Part shown: positions 9,133 to 21,626 of the stretch, in pieces
How positions within the stretch are numbered: the first letter of the stretch is position 1
How the letters are laid out: every line of letters starts with the position of its first letter
Assembly: GCF_034190915.1 (NCBI RefSeq)
Contig: NW_026947503.1
Coordinates: 23,394,532-23,458,531, forward strand
DNA: 64,000 bases
Direction of reading: 5' to 3'
Source of the DNA: Cavia porcellus
Taxonomy: Eukaryota; Chordata; Mammalia; Rodentia; Caviidae
Program-made: the position numbers and the translations under genes
The notes under the pieces: model-generated
Database searches by the model: none
The model's input: only the letters and a program-made list of their open reading frames with translations
Told to the model about the DNA's origin: nothing

Positions 9133-11795
9133 TTATGTTTGCATTTGTTGTCTAATATATGCTGTTAGTTTATTGATTATACAAGGACCTACTGAAATCA
9201 AGAGTAGCAACTCTAGCAGTGAGTGATCCAAGCAATGATCCAGGCAAGGGCAGAAGATAAGGCAGAATTCCATTCCAGACACTCCAAAAGAGGTTTTCAA
9301 ACAACTCTCTTCTTTTTACCAGATCTTCCTGCAATCTCTTGATTTTATCTCAAACAATGCCAGACTTGTTTACATAAAAACAGCATCATTCTTGCAATGC
9401 CACATAGATCCCTCTTTGTTCTGCCATCAGGAGGTCTAGCTCTCTTCTATTTTGAAGAACTACTTCAGCTAATGAATCTATTTGATCTTGAATGTCCTGA
9501 ACGGTACTAGATAATGCCTGCACATCATTGACCACCTAGTTGGAAAGTTGAACAGAGACCACTACTCCTGCTACCCCCATACCCAGGGCTCCTGATATTA
9601 CCAGACCCACCAATAAAGGGATAAATTGAACTGCCCTCTTTGAGTGGACTGTAATATAATCCAGGCTAGGAATGGGACAGGCTTGTCCCCAGGTAAAACC
9701 TCTATGTCAGGCAACAGGACAGCTGTGACACATATTCCTGACCAGTTGGTTTGTATGTGCCATACAGGGAAGTATGTGCCATATTGCCTCCACAGATGAA
9801 CACTTGTCCTTTGGCAGGACAAAGAGAATAGTCCAGTTAATTATTGAACTACAGTTAGCAAAAGCAATGAACCCCACATCAATGTCAGAAGTATCATTAT
9901 GAAAACTTCCTTGGAGACAGGGAAAGTCTTTAAACCCTACTGGTTGTACTCTACAGAGGAGACCAGCACTACAATTTAAGTGATCTGGTATGGTTGGGGG
10001 GGGGCATTGGAGGAGATCACAAGAGGCATGGGAGAGCCTTGTGCCATGCATAGCCAACAATCTTTAGCCAAAGTCAGGTTGGAAGCATTCAAGGCCCTAT
10101 AAGTGGCTCCTAGAATATCAGAAGTCTGAGCATCCGAATCAATTCCCTGTGATTTAGGCAGCATCAAGGGGTGGTAATGCACCTGGGGAAATGTTATCTC
10201 TATAATCTATTTAATCCATTCTTCAACCATGAGTTCTCTGGTCTTATCCTGTGGACCACCTCCATGAGAGACATGTATTGGGGCCACGTTACTCCAGCAC
10301 ACTGGTTTACCAATCATGCCATTACATGAGGCTTGGGCATACTTTGAATTTCCTATTACTGTTGGAGTGACAAACCGGTCACCCCTAGCCCTTCCAATAC
10401 ATGTCCTCAGAAGCACAGCAGTGAAATAAGCCTTGCTGTCTTTTCCTGTGAATTCCTGCACTGAGTCATAGCAGGAGGAATGCATTTCTGAATAATAAGG
10501 ACAATCCTTAGGGCATGGCCCCAGTTGGCTGCCTATTTTAGGTATCACACATGGTTTTTCTTTGCATTCCCACATTTGAGTTACTCCTGTAGCAGTGGGC
10601 CTAGCAACAAGAATGACTATTTTATTTCCACAATCTGTGTGACTGGTCTGAACAATTCGCTCCCCATTACTACCACGAAATTGGCTTCCTCCACAATCAC
10701 AAGGACTCCTGTACAAAGATTTTATTTTTTTTATTTAAGTAGAAAAGAAAAAAAAAACAGTGAAGGGGTACAAGTTATACAGATTTACAGAAGAAAAAAA
10801 TGTGCAGTAGGAAATCACTAGTTAATGGATTACATATTGCCATCTTAGAAATAATTGTCCAAGTCACAAAATTAAAGCTTGTAGAGTGGACATTCCAACA
10901 ATGATACTGCAAACAGTTCTGTTCAATGATCCAATAAAACTCTGTGATATCATTTTCTATCTTATACACTTAAATATACATGCAGTTATATAGTTTAGAG
11001 CACTTTCTTTTCCTCTCTTTTGTACAATGACTATTACACATTTTGGGTTTCATTGCTCCCACGGTTCTTATTGCTTTTTTGGAAGAGAGTAAAACCAAAT
11101 GTGACATAACAGAACAGAATCGGTCAAGTCAAAAGGGTGGACATAATAGATAATATAAAAACATAATACAAGGTGATCAACAATGGTTACCATAATGCCT
11201 CCCACTATCTCTAATAGAATTGCCTATATCATTAGTTGTAATACAATTGAACAAAACAGTAAAGAATAAAACCGACAAAACCGAAACATTGGAGACATTG
11301 TAGGTCTTCAAAAGTAGATAAAAGTCAACGAGAATGGGCGTTATAATGAATCTCATTATCTTCTCAGCTGATGCCTAAACTTTTGAACCTGATACTATCC
11401 AGTAAAACAGAATAGAGGAACCTCAGTCAAAAACAAGATGGTGAGAGTAATACAAGGCTTCAAATCGAGATAATAGAAAGTCAAAGTGGGTTACTATATT
11501 ATATCCTGCTATGTTTTTCCCTTTAATTGAACAGATAAAAATGAAAAAGTAAATAATGGAGTGGAGATTGAGTAAAAAAGAGGGCATAACAGCGAAACAG
11601 GGAAGATCAAAACATAACCATTTAAGCAGAATAGTGTTTCACCACCAGATAATTCCGACCCAAAAGTAGTTACCATATTAGCTGTTCTCGGTTTACAGGA
11701 GGTCCGAACCCACCACGTGAGGTCAGTAACAGCACTATGAAAATCCCCAGTAGTGGAATAAAGGGGGCAAAGGCAAGCAAGCTAAAGCAGTACAT
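9133..11795 (-). pseudogene. ERV env (class I/gamma type), broken and interrupted
   Basis: Envelope glycoprotein remnant. The start ATG lies six bases past the pol stop and is followed by a hydrophobic signal-peptide-like segment. The surface subunit resumes at 10716 after an L1 insertion. It is cysteine-rich and carries a CWLC motif at 10048-10059, the C-X-X-C disulfide-isomerase motif of gammaretroviral SU. Further down are a glycine/valine-rich fusion-peptide-like stretch (~9600-9545), a heptad/immunosuppressive-like region (~9470-9390) and a hydrophobic anchor near 9200. Inactivation is multiple: frame breaks near 10200 and 9980, an in-frame stop immediately before the CC pair of TM, and the L1 insertion. 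Receptor group not assigned. Confidence 0.8.
10717..11677 (-). mobile_element. L1 3'UTR inserted antisense in ERV env (same strand as ERV)
   Basis: Begins on the plus strand with the reversed A-tail ('tttattttttttatttaag') and then the reverse complement of the type II 3'UTR block ('acaagttatacag', 'cttagaaataattgtccaa', 'ctgcaaacagttctgttcaa'). It continues into the T-rich units to about 11677. It is 5'-truncated with no ORF sequence. It separates the env signal peptide from the rest of SU, so it post-dates the provirus. No clear target duplication was found by eye. Confidence 0.75.
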
Positions 11796-11800
11796 GCAAT

Positions 11801-13945
11801 CTAACTAAGTCTTGTCAATTTTAACTTTAAGGGGTTACCAGTCTGCTGTACAGTCCATTGGGTGAGGTCGTAGTTGTCCGCCATTTCCAGTGGCTTTACG
11901 TGGGTATGGTGAATCCATAGAGTCTTTCTGGCTACCTTGATTGCAGTGGGGGTTCTGAGCACCATGGTGAAAGGTCCTTCCCAGTGGGGTTCGAGGGAGT
12001 CTCGATGATGGCATCGCACCAGGACTGAAGTACGCGGTTTGATGGGATTCTTTAGTGGTGTCTCCGAAGGCGGGTCTGGGTGTTTTTGTCTAAACAGCTG
12101 GTGGATGGAAGCCAACACAGGCTGGAGCATCTGGAGGGACTTAATGAGATCTTGGTTAGTTATTTCAACTAATTTGTCCTCAGAGAGCTTTGGAACCAGT
12201 GGAGGGGGTCTCCCAAACATAGCTTCATATGGGGGAATTCCAGAAACATAAGGAGTACATCTAGCTCTCAGCAGAGCAAAGGGAAGAATGATCACCCAAT
12301 TATCACCAGTTTCTAAAGACAGCTTAGCTAAAATGTCCTTGAGAGTTTGATTTATATGTTCTACTTGTCCTGAACTTTGTGGTCGATAGGCACAGTGAAG
12401 TTTCCAATCAATTTTTAATGCCTGGGCTAACTTTTAGGTGACTTGGGCTATGAAAGCCTGGCCATTATCGGACCCCATGGATAGTGGAAGGCCAAATCAA
12501 GGTATGATCAAGGGATCAAAAGTTTTCTAGTTACCACTAAGGCTGACTTGGATTTGGTGGGGAAAGCCTCTACCCAGCCAGTAAAAGTGTCTATTAATAC
12601 CAAGAGAGCGGTGTCCCTGTAAACCAGGTTTTACCATGTCTGTAAAGTCTACTTCCCAGTGTTCTCCTGGGGCCACTCCTCAATATCCTATGGTCTCCAG
12701 TGGGGAGATTCTGATCAGGTTTACTAACAGGCATTGTGGGCATCTGCAGCTCAAAGAGGCAGTCAGTTTAGAAAGTCTTGAAATGAAAAGTGAGTTCTGA
12801 ACAATTCAGCAAGTTCAGTTCCCCCTAAATGGGTGGTTTGGTGAGCCTGGCATAGCAACTCACTCCCTAGTGCCTCTGGCAATAGCACTTGCTTATCTGG
12901 TAATTGATACCAACCCCTGGAGTGAGGAGCTTTGCTCCAAGCTGAGATGTTAATTGTAAGTCTTTTTTGTGTGTAAATTGGCTCTGATAAGGTGGGAGGA
13001 ACCAACATTAAAGCAGCTACTTCCTTGGTGGGCCCCTCTGATGTGGTTGCTATTTTTCTAGCAGCTTGGTCTGCTAAATTATTTCCTTGGAGGATAGGGT
13101 CTTCTCCTGTCTGATGAGCCTTACAATGAATAATAGCAATCCACTGAGGTAGCCAGACAGCTGCCAACAAGTCTAGGATCTGTGGAGCATTTTTTATCTT
13201 AGTCCCAGCTGAGGTTAAGAGACCTCACTCTTGATAGATGGCTCCATGTACATGTACAGTAGCAAAAGAATATCTACTGTTGGTATAGATATTTACCCTC
13301 TTCCCAGTGGCTAACTTTAATGCTTTGGTCAAAAGCAATGAGCTCAGCCTTTTGAACTGAGGTGCCAGGCTCTAACCGCTTAACCCAGAGTACCTCCTTT
13401 TTGGTAGTCACTACCGCTCTGGCCACTCGTTTGCTGTCCTGGATGAAACTGCTCCCGCCAGTGAAGTAGTTATCAGCATTCTCCTGATATATATATAAGG
13501 GCTGTTCAGTAAGATTGGCCCGTAGATTCTGCTGTGTTCGGAGGAGGTCCACACATTCATGAAGAGGCAGATTTTGAGTTCCAGGGTCATCATCAGGCAT
13601 AAGGGTGGCTGGGTTTAAGGCTAAGGAAGTCTTAAAAACCACCAACTCTGGGTCTAGGAGTAGAGCCTGATAATGCAGAATTCTAGCGTTTGAGAGCCAC
13701 TTCTCAGGAGAGGTCTTGATAAAGAGTTTCTAAACTGTGGGAAGTCACTACAGAAATATTTTGTCCAAAAGTGAGTTTCTTAGCCTCCTTAAGTAACATT
13801 GCCACAGCAGCTAGTGTTCTTAGGCAGGGGGGCTAACCCCCTGCCACTGGATCAAGTCTTTTAGAGAGGTAGGCTACAGGTCTCTTCCAGGGGCCAATGT
13901 CAATACTCTTAGGAAAAGACTGAAGGGCCCTCACATGAAAGGGCC
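11801..13945 (-). pseudogene. ERV pol, 3' part (RT connection, RNase H, integrase), broken
   Basis: Minus-strand gammaretrovirus-type pol truncated at its 5' end. Order along the minus strand: RT thumb/connection (13945-13650, frameshifted); RNase H (13500-13050), whose first catalytic Asp in the T-D-G-S motif reads T-G-G-S at 13457-13459; an HHCC zinc-finger start of integrase (~12850); an integrase core in which the D, D and E positions are still recognisable (~12587, ~12470, ~12385) but with a stop between the second and third; and a C-terminal domain in one open stretch to the TAG at 11801-11803. No RT catalytic palm, protease or gag is present. Frame breaks and the lost RNase H aspartate make it dead. 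Confidence 0.85.
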
Positions 13946-14060
13946 TCTACCACATAAGGACACATTGACAAGGTGCCATCTATGGACCTGGAAGGAGGCC
14001 CTCATCGGATTTCAAGTCTGCCAATGCTCTGACCTTTGACTTCCCAAACTCCAAAACTGA
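13946..14060 (+). mobile_element. MaLR-like LTR fragment
   Basis: 'accacataaggacac', 'ggtgccatctatgg', 'gaggccctcatcgg' and 'gacttcccaaactccaaaac' match the middle of the LTR type seen at 4195-4525. It abuts the broken 5' end of the ERV pol, marking where the provirus was cut or recombined. Confidence 0.5.
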
Positions 14061-15957
14061 AATGCTCTGTATGACTAAGGTATCTCCTCTCAGCTAAAAA
14101 CTTAATGAAATTATAATGTCAAAAATGTGTTTCTGTTGTCCATCTCTGGTCTTACTCTAATATGGCATGAGAGGTAAAATTGCAGAACTTATACTTCTTT
14201 GGATATTTTAAAGTCTTTATTGTTGCTGTGAGCATGGCCTATTTTGAATTTAAACTTTCAAAATAGGAAATTCTATGAAAATAGTAGATCAGTGTTTACC
14301 TTAAAAAATAACAAGTTCAATTGTGCGTGTGATTGTACAACTCAGGCAATGTGCTGGGGTCTAGTGAACCTTGCATTTTAAGTTTAAAAATTGAATCGTA
14401 TGCAGAATTTTGGTTCATAAAGTTGTCTTGTTTTAAGCAAAGAAACTTAATAAAATCACATATAGCAGTGGTTCCCAAAGCTGATTCTCAGAAACACATG
14501 TGGAACTTCAATAATTCAAATTATTATTTTGTTACCTACTCCTGGGTGGTTGTAAATCTCTGTCACTTTAGATAATAAACTCATACTTGTGGTGATATCC
14601 TCATTCAAGAGCTCTGGATCATGTTAAATCTAACAAAAATCTTACTGTTTTAGCATTATTTTCTTAAATACAAAAAATTATATAGTCTATCAAAGAAACA
14701 TGTTATAATAAAAAATAAAAAGCCCATATCAATCCCACCATCTAAATTATACATTGCTAACACTGAGTATCTTTGTTTCCATATTTTTTCTGCATGAACA
14801 TAAACAAAAATAGGACTTAACATATATATTATATGTATATTACAAAGTTGAAGTAATGCTCCTCTTTTTAACCTAAACATTTCAAAATTCATCAAATACT
14901 CTCAATAATGACTAGTGGCTATAAAATCTTTCTCTATCTAAATAGACTGCTCTTGTATGGGAATTTAGGTTGCTTTAGGTGGTTTTATTTGTTTGATCAA
15001 GAAAATACCAAAAATTGGACAGGCTAATCTGTATGCATCTTTTAAAAGATAAAGGCAAGTATGCTTTTTCTTGATGTAAGAACATGAGGATTCTTTTATC
15101 CATTTTTCTCCATTTGCATGTCTAGCTCCTTTTCTATATTTCAGGCACCAAGCTGCTTAAAGCCAGAGTGAGCAGCAGAACAAAAGAGAACAGATGTGGT
15201 TCTCAGAGCAGTCTGGCACATAGTGTATGATCTCAGCTGCTCCCAACTTTTATTATTCTCCATGGAGACACCAAAGTATAAGTAGTGACTGATGGTCCAG
15301 GACTTTTATAAGCTTTCACTGAGCAGTGATTCACTCAATTATATGTTTTCAAAGGTGGATACATCACTTTTTAAAACACACCTATAATTGAAAATTTAGG
15401 CATCCAGAAGCTACACCAAGATTAAGTTGGAACTTCTTTAGCTTCACATGCAAAATGGAAATCTTGAGGTTTCACCTATGATGATCTGGTTTTACAGCAT
15501 GTAGGTTAAACCTTGGCTAAGAAAGTTGCAGGTACTGATGGACAGGGCCGTCATGGAGATGCACAGCTCATCCTGAAGTTACTCAGTTTCATTTTAAGGA
15601 TCTGAGGTTATGTACCCATTCTGTAAATCACAGGGAGACATTTTTGCATTGTTACTGTTTGCTTTTCCAAGTAATGAAACTTAGTTAAAATTGTGACGAG
15701 AAAAAAAACTTCAGATATATTTTTTTATTCTCTTGACATTTTACTATCCATGTTAAAGTAATCCTCAATATGAAGGAAAAAATTTTAAAATGACAAAGTG
15801 AAATAAGACAAAATGAAATCTTTGGAGGCCATGGGTCTGATGCTTTGTTGTGATGATGGGCATGTGCATGTATAAAAGCTCATCAAGATGTATGCATTAA
15901 ATATGTGCAGTTTTGCTTATCAATTATGTCTCAATAAAGCTTTAAAAACAAAACTTT
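14061..15957. other. unassigned intergenic DNA
   Basis: No exon-like, SINE or L1 signal recognised. A short stretch at 14466-14530 faintly resembles a hAT-type MER repeat head but is too diverged to call. Confidence 0.35.
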
Positions 15958-16057
15958 GGGGGCTGGGGATTTAGCTCAGCGGCATAAGTGCCTGCCTTGC
16001 AAGCAGGCAGTCGTGAGTTTGATCCCCAGTACCGATAAAAAGACAAAAAAAAAAATT
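15958..16057 (+). mobile_element. ID-like SINE (Ala-tRNA derived)
   Basis: Well-preserved tRNA-like body: 'ggctggggatttagctcagc', A-box 'tagctcagcggcataag', anticodon-like stem-loop 'cctgccttgcaagcagg' (TGC in the anticodon position, hence alanine) and B-box 'gagtttgatcc'. It ends in 'accgataaaa' and an A-rich tail. It is a Pol III-type retroposon, not a functional tRNA gene: the acceptor stem is unpaired and the 3' end is A-tailed. Confidence 0.85.
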
Positions 16058-17114
16058 ATAAAAAAATCTTTATAATTTGATGGAAAGTACAACCCATTAA
16101 GTTATGAAGTTTAAACCAATTAATTTCATGATGATGAAAAGGTGTTCCAGGCATCAGGGGAAGAAAGACACAGGCAAACAGAAGTGTACATTTAGTAGGG
16201 AAAAAACAAGCATGTCACTATTGTAGAATATAATATATATTCAAACTGGAACTTTCTTTTTATGCAATGGACTGGAGTGATTATTATGAAGGGTGCAAGT
16301 TTCACATTTCTCAACTCGGACAGTCTCATTTGTCTTCTGCCTCTCTTCTTAGCCATAAATCACCACACATTAACTCTGTTCACTCGGCAGTTATTCACTC
16401 AATTATATGAATTCACTCACTCAGTACTTATATATTGACTGACACAAAGACATAAAAAGGAACTATATATTCCTTTCTTAAGTTTGCTTATTAATTAGAT
16501 CTAGGAGTTAGGGAAATGGGATAAAGCTATTTTTAAAACTATTTTTCTTATTTTGTTTAAGTTAAGGAACTCCAGTTTAAAAAATTAATAAATGAGAAGT
16601 TTAAGTGGAAATAGAAAAGAATAGCTTTTGTAGACTAGGCAACTACAATGAATGACTTAACTTAGTCTAGAAAAAACTTTGGTTTTTCTAGGGATCATGA
16701 GGAGGCACATAATTATGAAAGGGAAAGTTCCTTAAGAAGATGAGGAAAACTAGTAGGAACGAGGCATAAACGGTATAGACTTCAAACACAAGAAGTCTTA
16801 AAGGCAACACAGAGCCTTTGCATGTTGCAGAGCACTAGAAAATCTATGACAATATTATTTAACCTAGAAGCATGCATCACATATATATAAAATGTCATCA
16901 GGACTCTTCAGCTATGAACATATTTTAATCTAGTTTGAAACACTGGCAGTGAGACAAAAGAATCAAAACACAACTTCAAAGTATAAAAAGATAAAATTGT
17001 ATTATATATTACAAATCAGTATGCATGCTATTCTCTATATTTTAAACTTGGGAAACGAACAATATTGGCTACTTGTATATGTGGGTCCGAAAGCGTCAAA
17101 GGTTTCTCATCACA
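16058..17114. other. unassigned intergenic DNA
   Basis: AT-rich with no recognisable repeat or coding signal. Confidence 0.3.
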
Positions 17115-17660
17115 TGTGACATTATGGTTTCTACCTAGATGTCCCCCAAAGCCTCATGGGGTCATAGGGGGAGCTTTTCAGACGTGGCTGGATCTGTAGC
17201 ATGTGATGATGGGAATAAAGATACAATGCTGGGATTAATGGTGCAACGTTAAGATTAAAAGTGCCCCCTTCAGGGGCCAGGCATTTAGCTCAGTGGCACA
17301 AGTGCCTGCCTGGCAAGTGTGAGGTCATGAGTTTGATCCCTGTCACCAAAAAAATAAAGTGCCCCACTCTGGGTGTGAGCACTATCCACTCGAAGGATGG
17401 GTAACTTAGACAGAATATAAGGGACAGAAAGAGGGCTGCAGCTGTTGCTGCTACAGCTCTGCATTACTTCACTGCTTTCCTGCTTCTGCCTGCCATAAAC
17501 TGTTTCTCCTTATGCTCATCTGCCATGCCACCATGCCTTGGAGCCAGTCAGTTACGGACAAATATTTCTACAAACTGTAAGCCAAATAAATCTTTCCTCC
17601 TTCAACTTTGGGTGTTGGGTATTTTGTCTGAGCAACAAGAAATATAACTAAAACACACGA
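17115..17660 (+). mobile_element. MaLR (MST/MLT-like) LTR, split by SINE
   Basis: The head 'tatggtttctacctagatgt', 'cccccaaagcctcatgggg' and the tail 'aagccaaataaatctttcct', 'aagaaatataactaaaacac' are the MaLR LTR signature. The polyadenylation signal AATAAA is retained. The interior is interrupted by the SINE at 17273. Confidence 0.7.
17273..17355 (+). mobile_element. ID-like SINE inside MaLR LTR
   Basis: tRNA-like SINE ('ggcatttagctcagtggcac', 'catgagtttgatccc') flanked by 'aaagtgcccc' at 17258-17267 and 17356-17365, a readable target-site duplication. It therefore post-dates the LTR. It is slightly more diverged than the 20.7 and 58.9 kb copies and lacks the anticodon-stem symmetry of the young type. 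Confidence 0.85.
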
Positions 17661-18223
17661 CATCACGTGTGACCCATTTGACCTGAAAAATCAACGTCTA
17701 TGAAAAGCTTGCTTTTCCTCCCCAGGACGCATTATTTTAATCATTCAACTTACATAGTATTCATATAGTTGCTAATATGGGCTTAGCCAATGATAGATAC
17801 TGATGTCTGGTTTTAATTCAGATCTGATTTTTCCCACTTTTGTAGCATTTATTGTCTCAATTTATATGTAAGATATAAGGTACATTTTTGTCACTGATAT
17901 ATATTTCCACGTTTACTTTTTCCTACTTATATCAAATCCATTGATATGTATGAATCTCATCATATTATGAAAGACTACTCGAACTCTTAGACCCATTTCT
18001 CTTTTTTTTATCCATACCATATGTCCTTTTCTCATTCAAGGCAAACACTTTACTACCTCTATTATTGTGTAGTTATTTAGCATTAATAGTCCTATTCTCC
18101 ATTCCAATTAGATTGGAATACCACCTAAAAGAGAACTAAATAATCTATATCTTCTGAGTCACTTGGTGCTGGATAAATACAAGGTATACTACTTGTTTGT
18201 CAACAAATAGTATAAGCAACCCT
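17661..18223. other. unassigned intergenic DNA
   Basis: No recognisable feature. Confidence 0.3.
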
Positions 18224-18385
18224 TCTGAAGATAACAGTATGCAATATTACAACCATTGTTAAATTCTTATTATCTTGTTTTGAAAACCTATGTTGTTATT
18301 GTTTGGGGTTTAATTTGTTGTTTGTCTCTTTTGTTTTTTGTTTTCCTTTTGTGTGCTTTTTTCTTTTAAATAAATAAAAGAAAAG
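18224..18385 (+). mobile_element. short L1 3'UTR fragment
   Basis: One T-rich 3'UTR unit: 'ctgaagataacagtatgcaa', 'accattgttaaattcttatt', 'atcttgttttgaaa'. It ends with 'cttttaaataaataaaagaa', the usual end of these L1s. Strongly 5'-truncated. Confidence 0.6.
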
Positions 18386-19728
18386 AAACTCGTAGCCAAA
18401 AATAAAATCCAGACATTTATTTTCCTTCATTAAACTTCTTGTGAGAAATAAAGCATTTGCAATATGGTAGAATTAAAACACCAACAAAATACCAAAATAA
18501 AAACAAATTTATTTGAGGTTAATTTTCTAGTCTTGAAAACTAAATATTTTCAATTCCTTTTCAGGATTTTCTTTAAACCTATAACTATACTTAGATCTTT
18601 GTTGATAATTTCTGTGATCTTCTTTTTTGTTCCGTATATTTTATAAACTGTTTTCTTAAGAAGAAACTTCAAAGTATTTGTATTTCAGGAAACAATATAA
18701 CCTATATTAATCAGAGAAAACCTGCAAGTAAGAAAAAAATAGAATGGGTAAGGAAAGAAAACAATAAGAACAAAGAAGCATTTTTAAAACCTATTAAACA
18801 TTTACTAAATTTTTTAAATCATAAATAAAATATGAAATGAATATTAAAATTTTAGGATTAATCAGGGTTTTTTTAGCTAATCCATAGTTGTCTATTAATA
18901 CCATGTGATCTTATGAGAGCAGTAGCCTCATTCTTGTCACAAATAAATCAATAAAGGAACATATCCTGTGTTTTCAAAAGGACTACATTACTTTATTCAT
19001 ATAAAATGCAAAAATAAAAATTAAAAATGTGATATTGATTTGAGAACAAGATAGCAGATGGCAAAGAAACCATACAAGGAGCTGAAAAATGCGTAAGAAA
19101 GTTTTATGGGAAGCTAGAAAAATGGCAAATTGTATTGTGATGCCAAAAACAGGACAAAACTGTCACTTGTAATAGCCTGAAGAAAGAAAACAAATTTGTC
19201 AAAATGAAGTAGGCTATTTCCAGGCAAAATGCTGAACATGTGAAATGACTGCCTTGAGCTACATTTGAAAAGATGCTACGAGAAAAGGGTGGCCTAAGAG
19301 CAGAGCTAACACTCTGCAAGCAAAATCAGAGACAACGTGGAAAACCAAAGTTTTATTGGTTAAAGAATTAAACGACTTCTCATCTCCTGTCTGTCAAGTT
19401 AGTAAAAACTGAGTTATGGCCTGAATCCGAAGATTAAATCAAACACACAGCCATCACTACATGGCTATAATAGACCATCTCACTAACAAAACACGCTTCT
19501 AGAAGACAGGATCTCTTCTCACAGCTACACTCACAGCTGTCGATGTGCCCAAAACACTTGCAATTAAGTACAAAGAAAAGGAAAATCTTGAAAACAATTG
19601 TAGAGATGTTTTCAGCAAATAGGGTTGACTAGAATCAAATGTACAGAAAATCCAATTTGGAGGAAAGATATAATAGCAAAAGTTAAAGTACCCTGTTAAA
19701 CACTTAAAAGACTTCTGGAGGGCTGGGG
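18386..19728. other. unassigned AT-rich DNA
   Basis: Long AT-rich stretch without a clear repeat or coding signal. Confidence 0.3.
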
Positions 19729-19809
19729 ATTTAGCTCAGCGGCACAAGCGTCTACCTGGCAAACACAAGGTCATGAGTTCAATTACCAGTACCAAAAAAG
19801 AAAAATAAA
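19729..19809 (+). mobile_element. ID-like SINE
   Basis: 'ggctggggatttagctcagc' head and degenerate B-box ('gagttcaattacc'). Flanked by 'aaaagacttctg' and 'aaaaggcttctg', an imperfect 12-bp target duplication. Diverged anticodon arm. Confidence 0.8.
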
Positions 19810-19878
19810 AGGCTTCTGAGCTTCCAGTATCTCAGGCAGAAAGTAAACTCAGAATATCATTCTAATAAAAGTGCAGGT

Positions 19879-19960
19879 GAGGGCCGAGGATTTAGCTCAG
19901 CAGCGAAGCCTGGCAAGCTCAAGGTTGCGAGTTTGATCTTCAGTACCAAAAAAAAATTTT
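19879..19960 (+). mobile_element. ID-like SINE, diverged
   Basis: 'ggatttagctcagcag', then a shortened anticodon arm ('gaagcctggcaagctc'), a B-box-like 'gcgagtttgatct' and an A-tail. A small deletion in the anticodon region distinguishes it from neighbours. Confidence 0.7.
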
Positions 19961-20189
19961 TTTTAATTTTAAGTGCATTTTATCCACTGTTTCTATTGGA
20001 TTTAGGTCCAAATTAAATGATAAAAAATTTTAAACTGTGTAAAGAAAATATATAAGTTCTTACTACCTTAGGGAAGAAATTTTTAAGACACAAGTCATAA
20101 GGAAAAAAATGATGTGCTAAACATGAACTTTCATGAGTCACACATTGTGATTACCTGAGTGAAAAAACCAAAAATGAAGTGAAAAAACA

Positions 20190-21040
20190 TTTGGAAGATA
20201 CATTTCACAAAAAGTATACTAAATATATATATCTGAACTTCCACAAATCAAAACAAAAAGCAAGTAACAAAATATAAAAATAGAAATAGATATAAATATG
20301 TAATTTACAGAAAAAGACAATGGCAAAAAAGCATATAAAAGTACTCAAACTCCCTAAATTCCATAGAAATGCAAAAAAACAAAAAGTATAGTATTTCACA
20401 TTCATCAATTTGATAAACTGAACTGTTGGCAATACCGTATTTGTGGGTAGAGAAATGAGAACATTCATCCATTGAGGGTAGGAAAGTATAAACTGGTATC
20501 AGCATTTAGAGAGCCACTGACAATATTTATGTCATTTAAGCCATTCATTTTTGCTCCCAGATACAAGTCCTTGATGCTAAAGAGAAAATATACATGAAAT
20601 TCAAACAACATTTTAGTAATAATGAATAACTGGAAACAACCTAATTATATTTTTACAAGAAATTCTATATGACACTGAAAATAAATGCTCTAAAGCTTCA
20701 GGTATTAACATTAAGAAATACAGATGTTGGGGCTGGGGATTTAGCTCAGCGGCATAAGCGCCTGCCTTGCAAGCAGGCAGTCACAAGTTCAATCCCTGGT
20801 ACCGATAAAAACGAAAAAGACCAAAAGAAAAAAAAAAAAGGAAGAAATATAGATGTTGTTGAAAACTCACAGAGAGACACACACACATACAAACCCACAT
20901 TTATACAACACACTATCATAGATGAGTGGTAGTTTTAAAATGTACAGTGGATCATTTATGCAAATTGGAGATGTACACATATATCTTTAAAAGTGAAATA
21001 TATAATGGGAGTAATTAATAAATGTGACTGAAAGGAAGGA
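20190..21040 (+). mobile_element. ancient L1 (L1M-type) 3' end
   Basis: Diverged L1 ORF2 3' end: 'aaattccatagaaatgcaaa', 'agagaaatgagaacattcat', 'aataactggaaacaacctaa', followed by 3'UTR-like 'taaaatgtacagtggatcat' and 'atgcaaattgga'. It is split by the SINE at 20730. Too decayed for any open reading frame. Confidence 0.5.
20730..20841 (+). mobile_element. ID-like SINE, young, with 17-bp target duplication
   Basis: Full tRNA-like body with the symmetrical 'cctgccttgcaagcagg' arm and 'accgataaaa' end, then an A-rich tail. Flanks are 'aagaaatacagatgttg' (20713-20729) and 'aagaaatatagatgttg' (20842-20858), one mismatch, so insertion is fairly recent and sits within an ancient L1. Confidence 0.9.
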
Positions 21041-21626
21041 ATGAGATTTAATTAGGGAAGGACACAAAAGGAAATTCAGCAATTTCTAGAATTTTTCATT
21101 AAAATCCAGTTGTGTGTATGGCTTGTCATTTTATTAGTGCCCATATTTTAAGTCTTTTTGTAACTATTTTTGTGGGTAATGTCAAGAATATACACAAGCA
21201 GAAAAATAAGACAACACAGCATCATACACTAACATTTTATATTGCGTGAGCACATTGCCCAGATTCAGTCATAATTTTATAGCCTGTATGACTTTATATA
21301 CACTCACATCAAAATCCCCAACAAGGATTATTTACAAAAAAACTCAAAGCACCATATTATTTACCCATTAATATATAGGTATGTACTACATATTTTAAAA
21401 ACACAGACAATATAATATAATCACAATACCAATTTGTCCAAATCAAGGTGCATTGTATTTGGTCCATAGGTATCTTTTAATCCATAAGTTTCTTCATTTT
21501 TTCTTGCAATTTATATATCGCACAATGTGATCAACTGTCCAGTAGTGTTTCCCATTACCTAAACTATGAAGATTATATCTAACTTTACTTGCTCTTATGT
21601 CCTGTTCTTATGTTCTATACAATTTA
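21041..21626. other. AT-rich DNA, possible ancient L1M 3'UTR
   Basis: Phrases such as 'caatttgtccaaatcaaggt' resemble old L1M 3'UTR sequence, but similarity is too weak to bound an element. Confidence 0.3.

Noticed and set aside
10525..10821. 98-codon plus-strand frame
   Set aside because: Shadow of the ERV env SU and of the L1 tail boundary. The sense product is on the minus strand.
14466..14530. Possible MER5/MER20-type hAT fragment ('gcagtggttcccaaagctga')
   Set aside because: Only a short weak resemblance, with no terminal repeat or target duplication visible.
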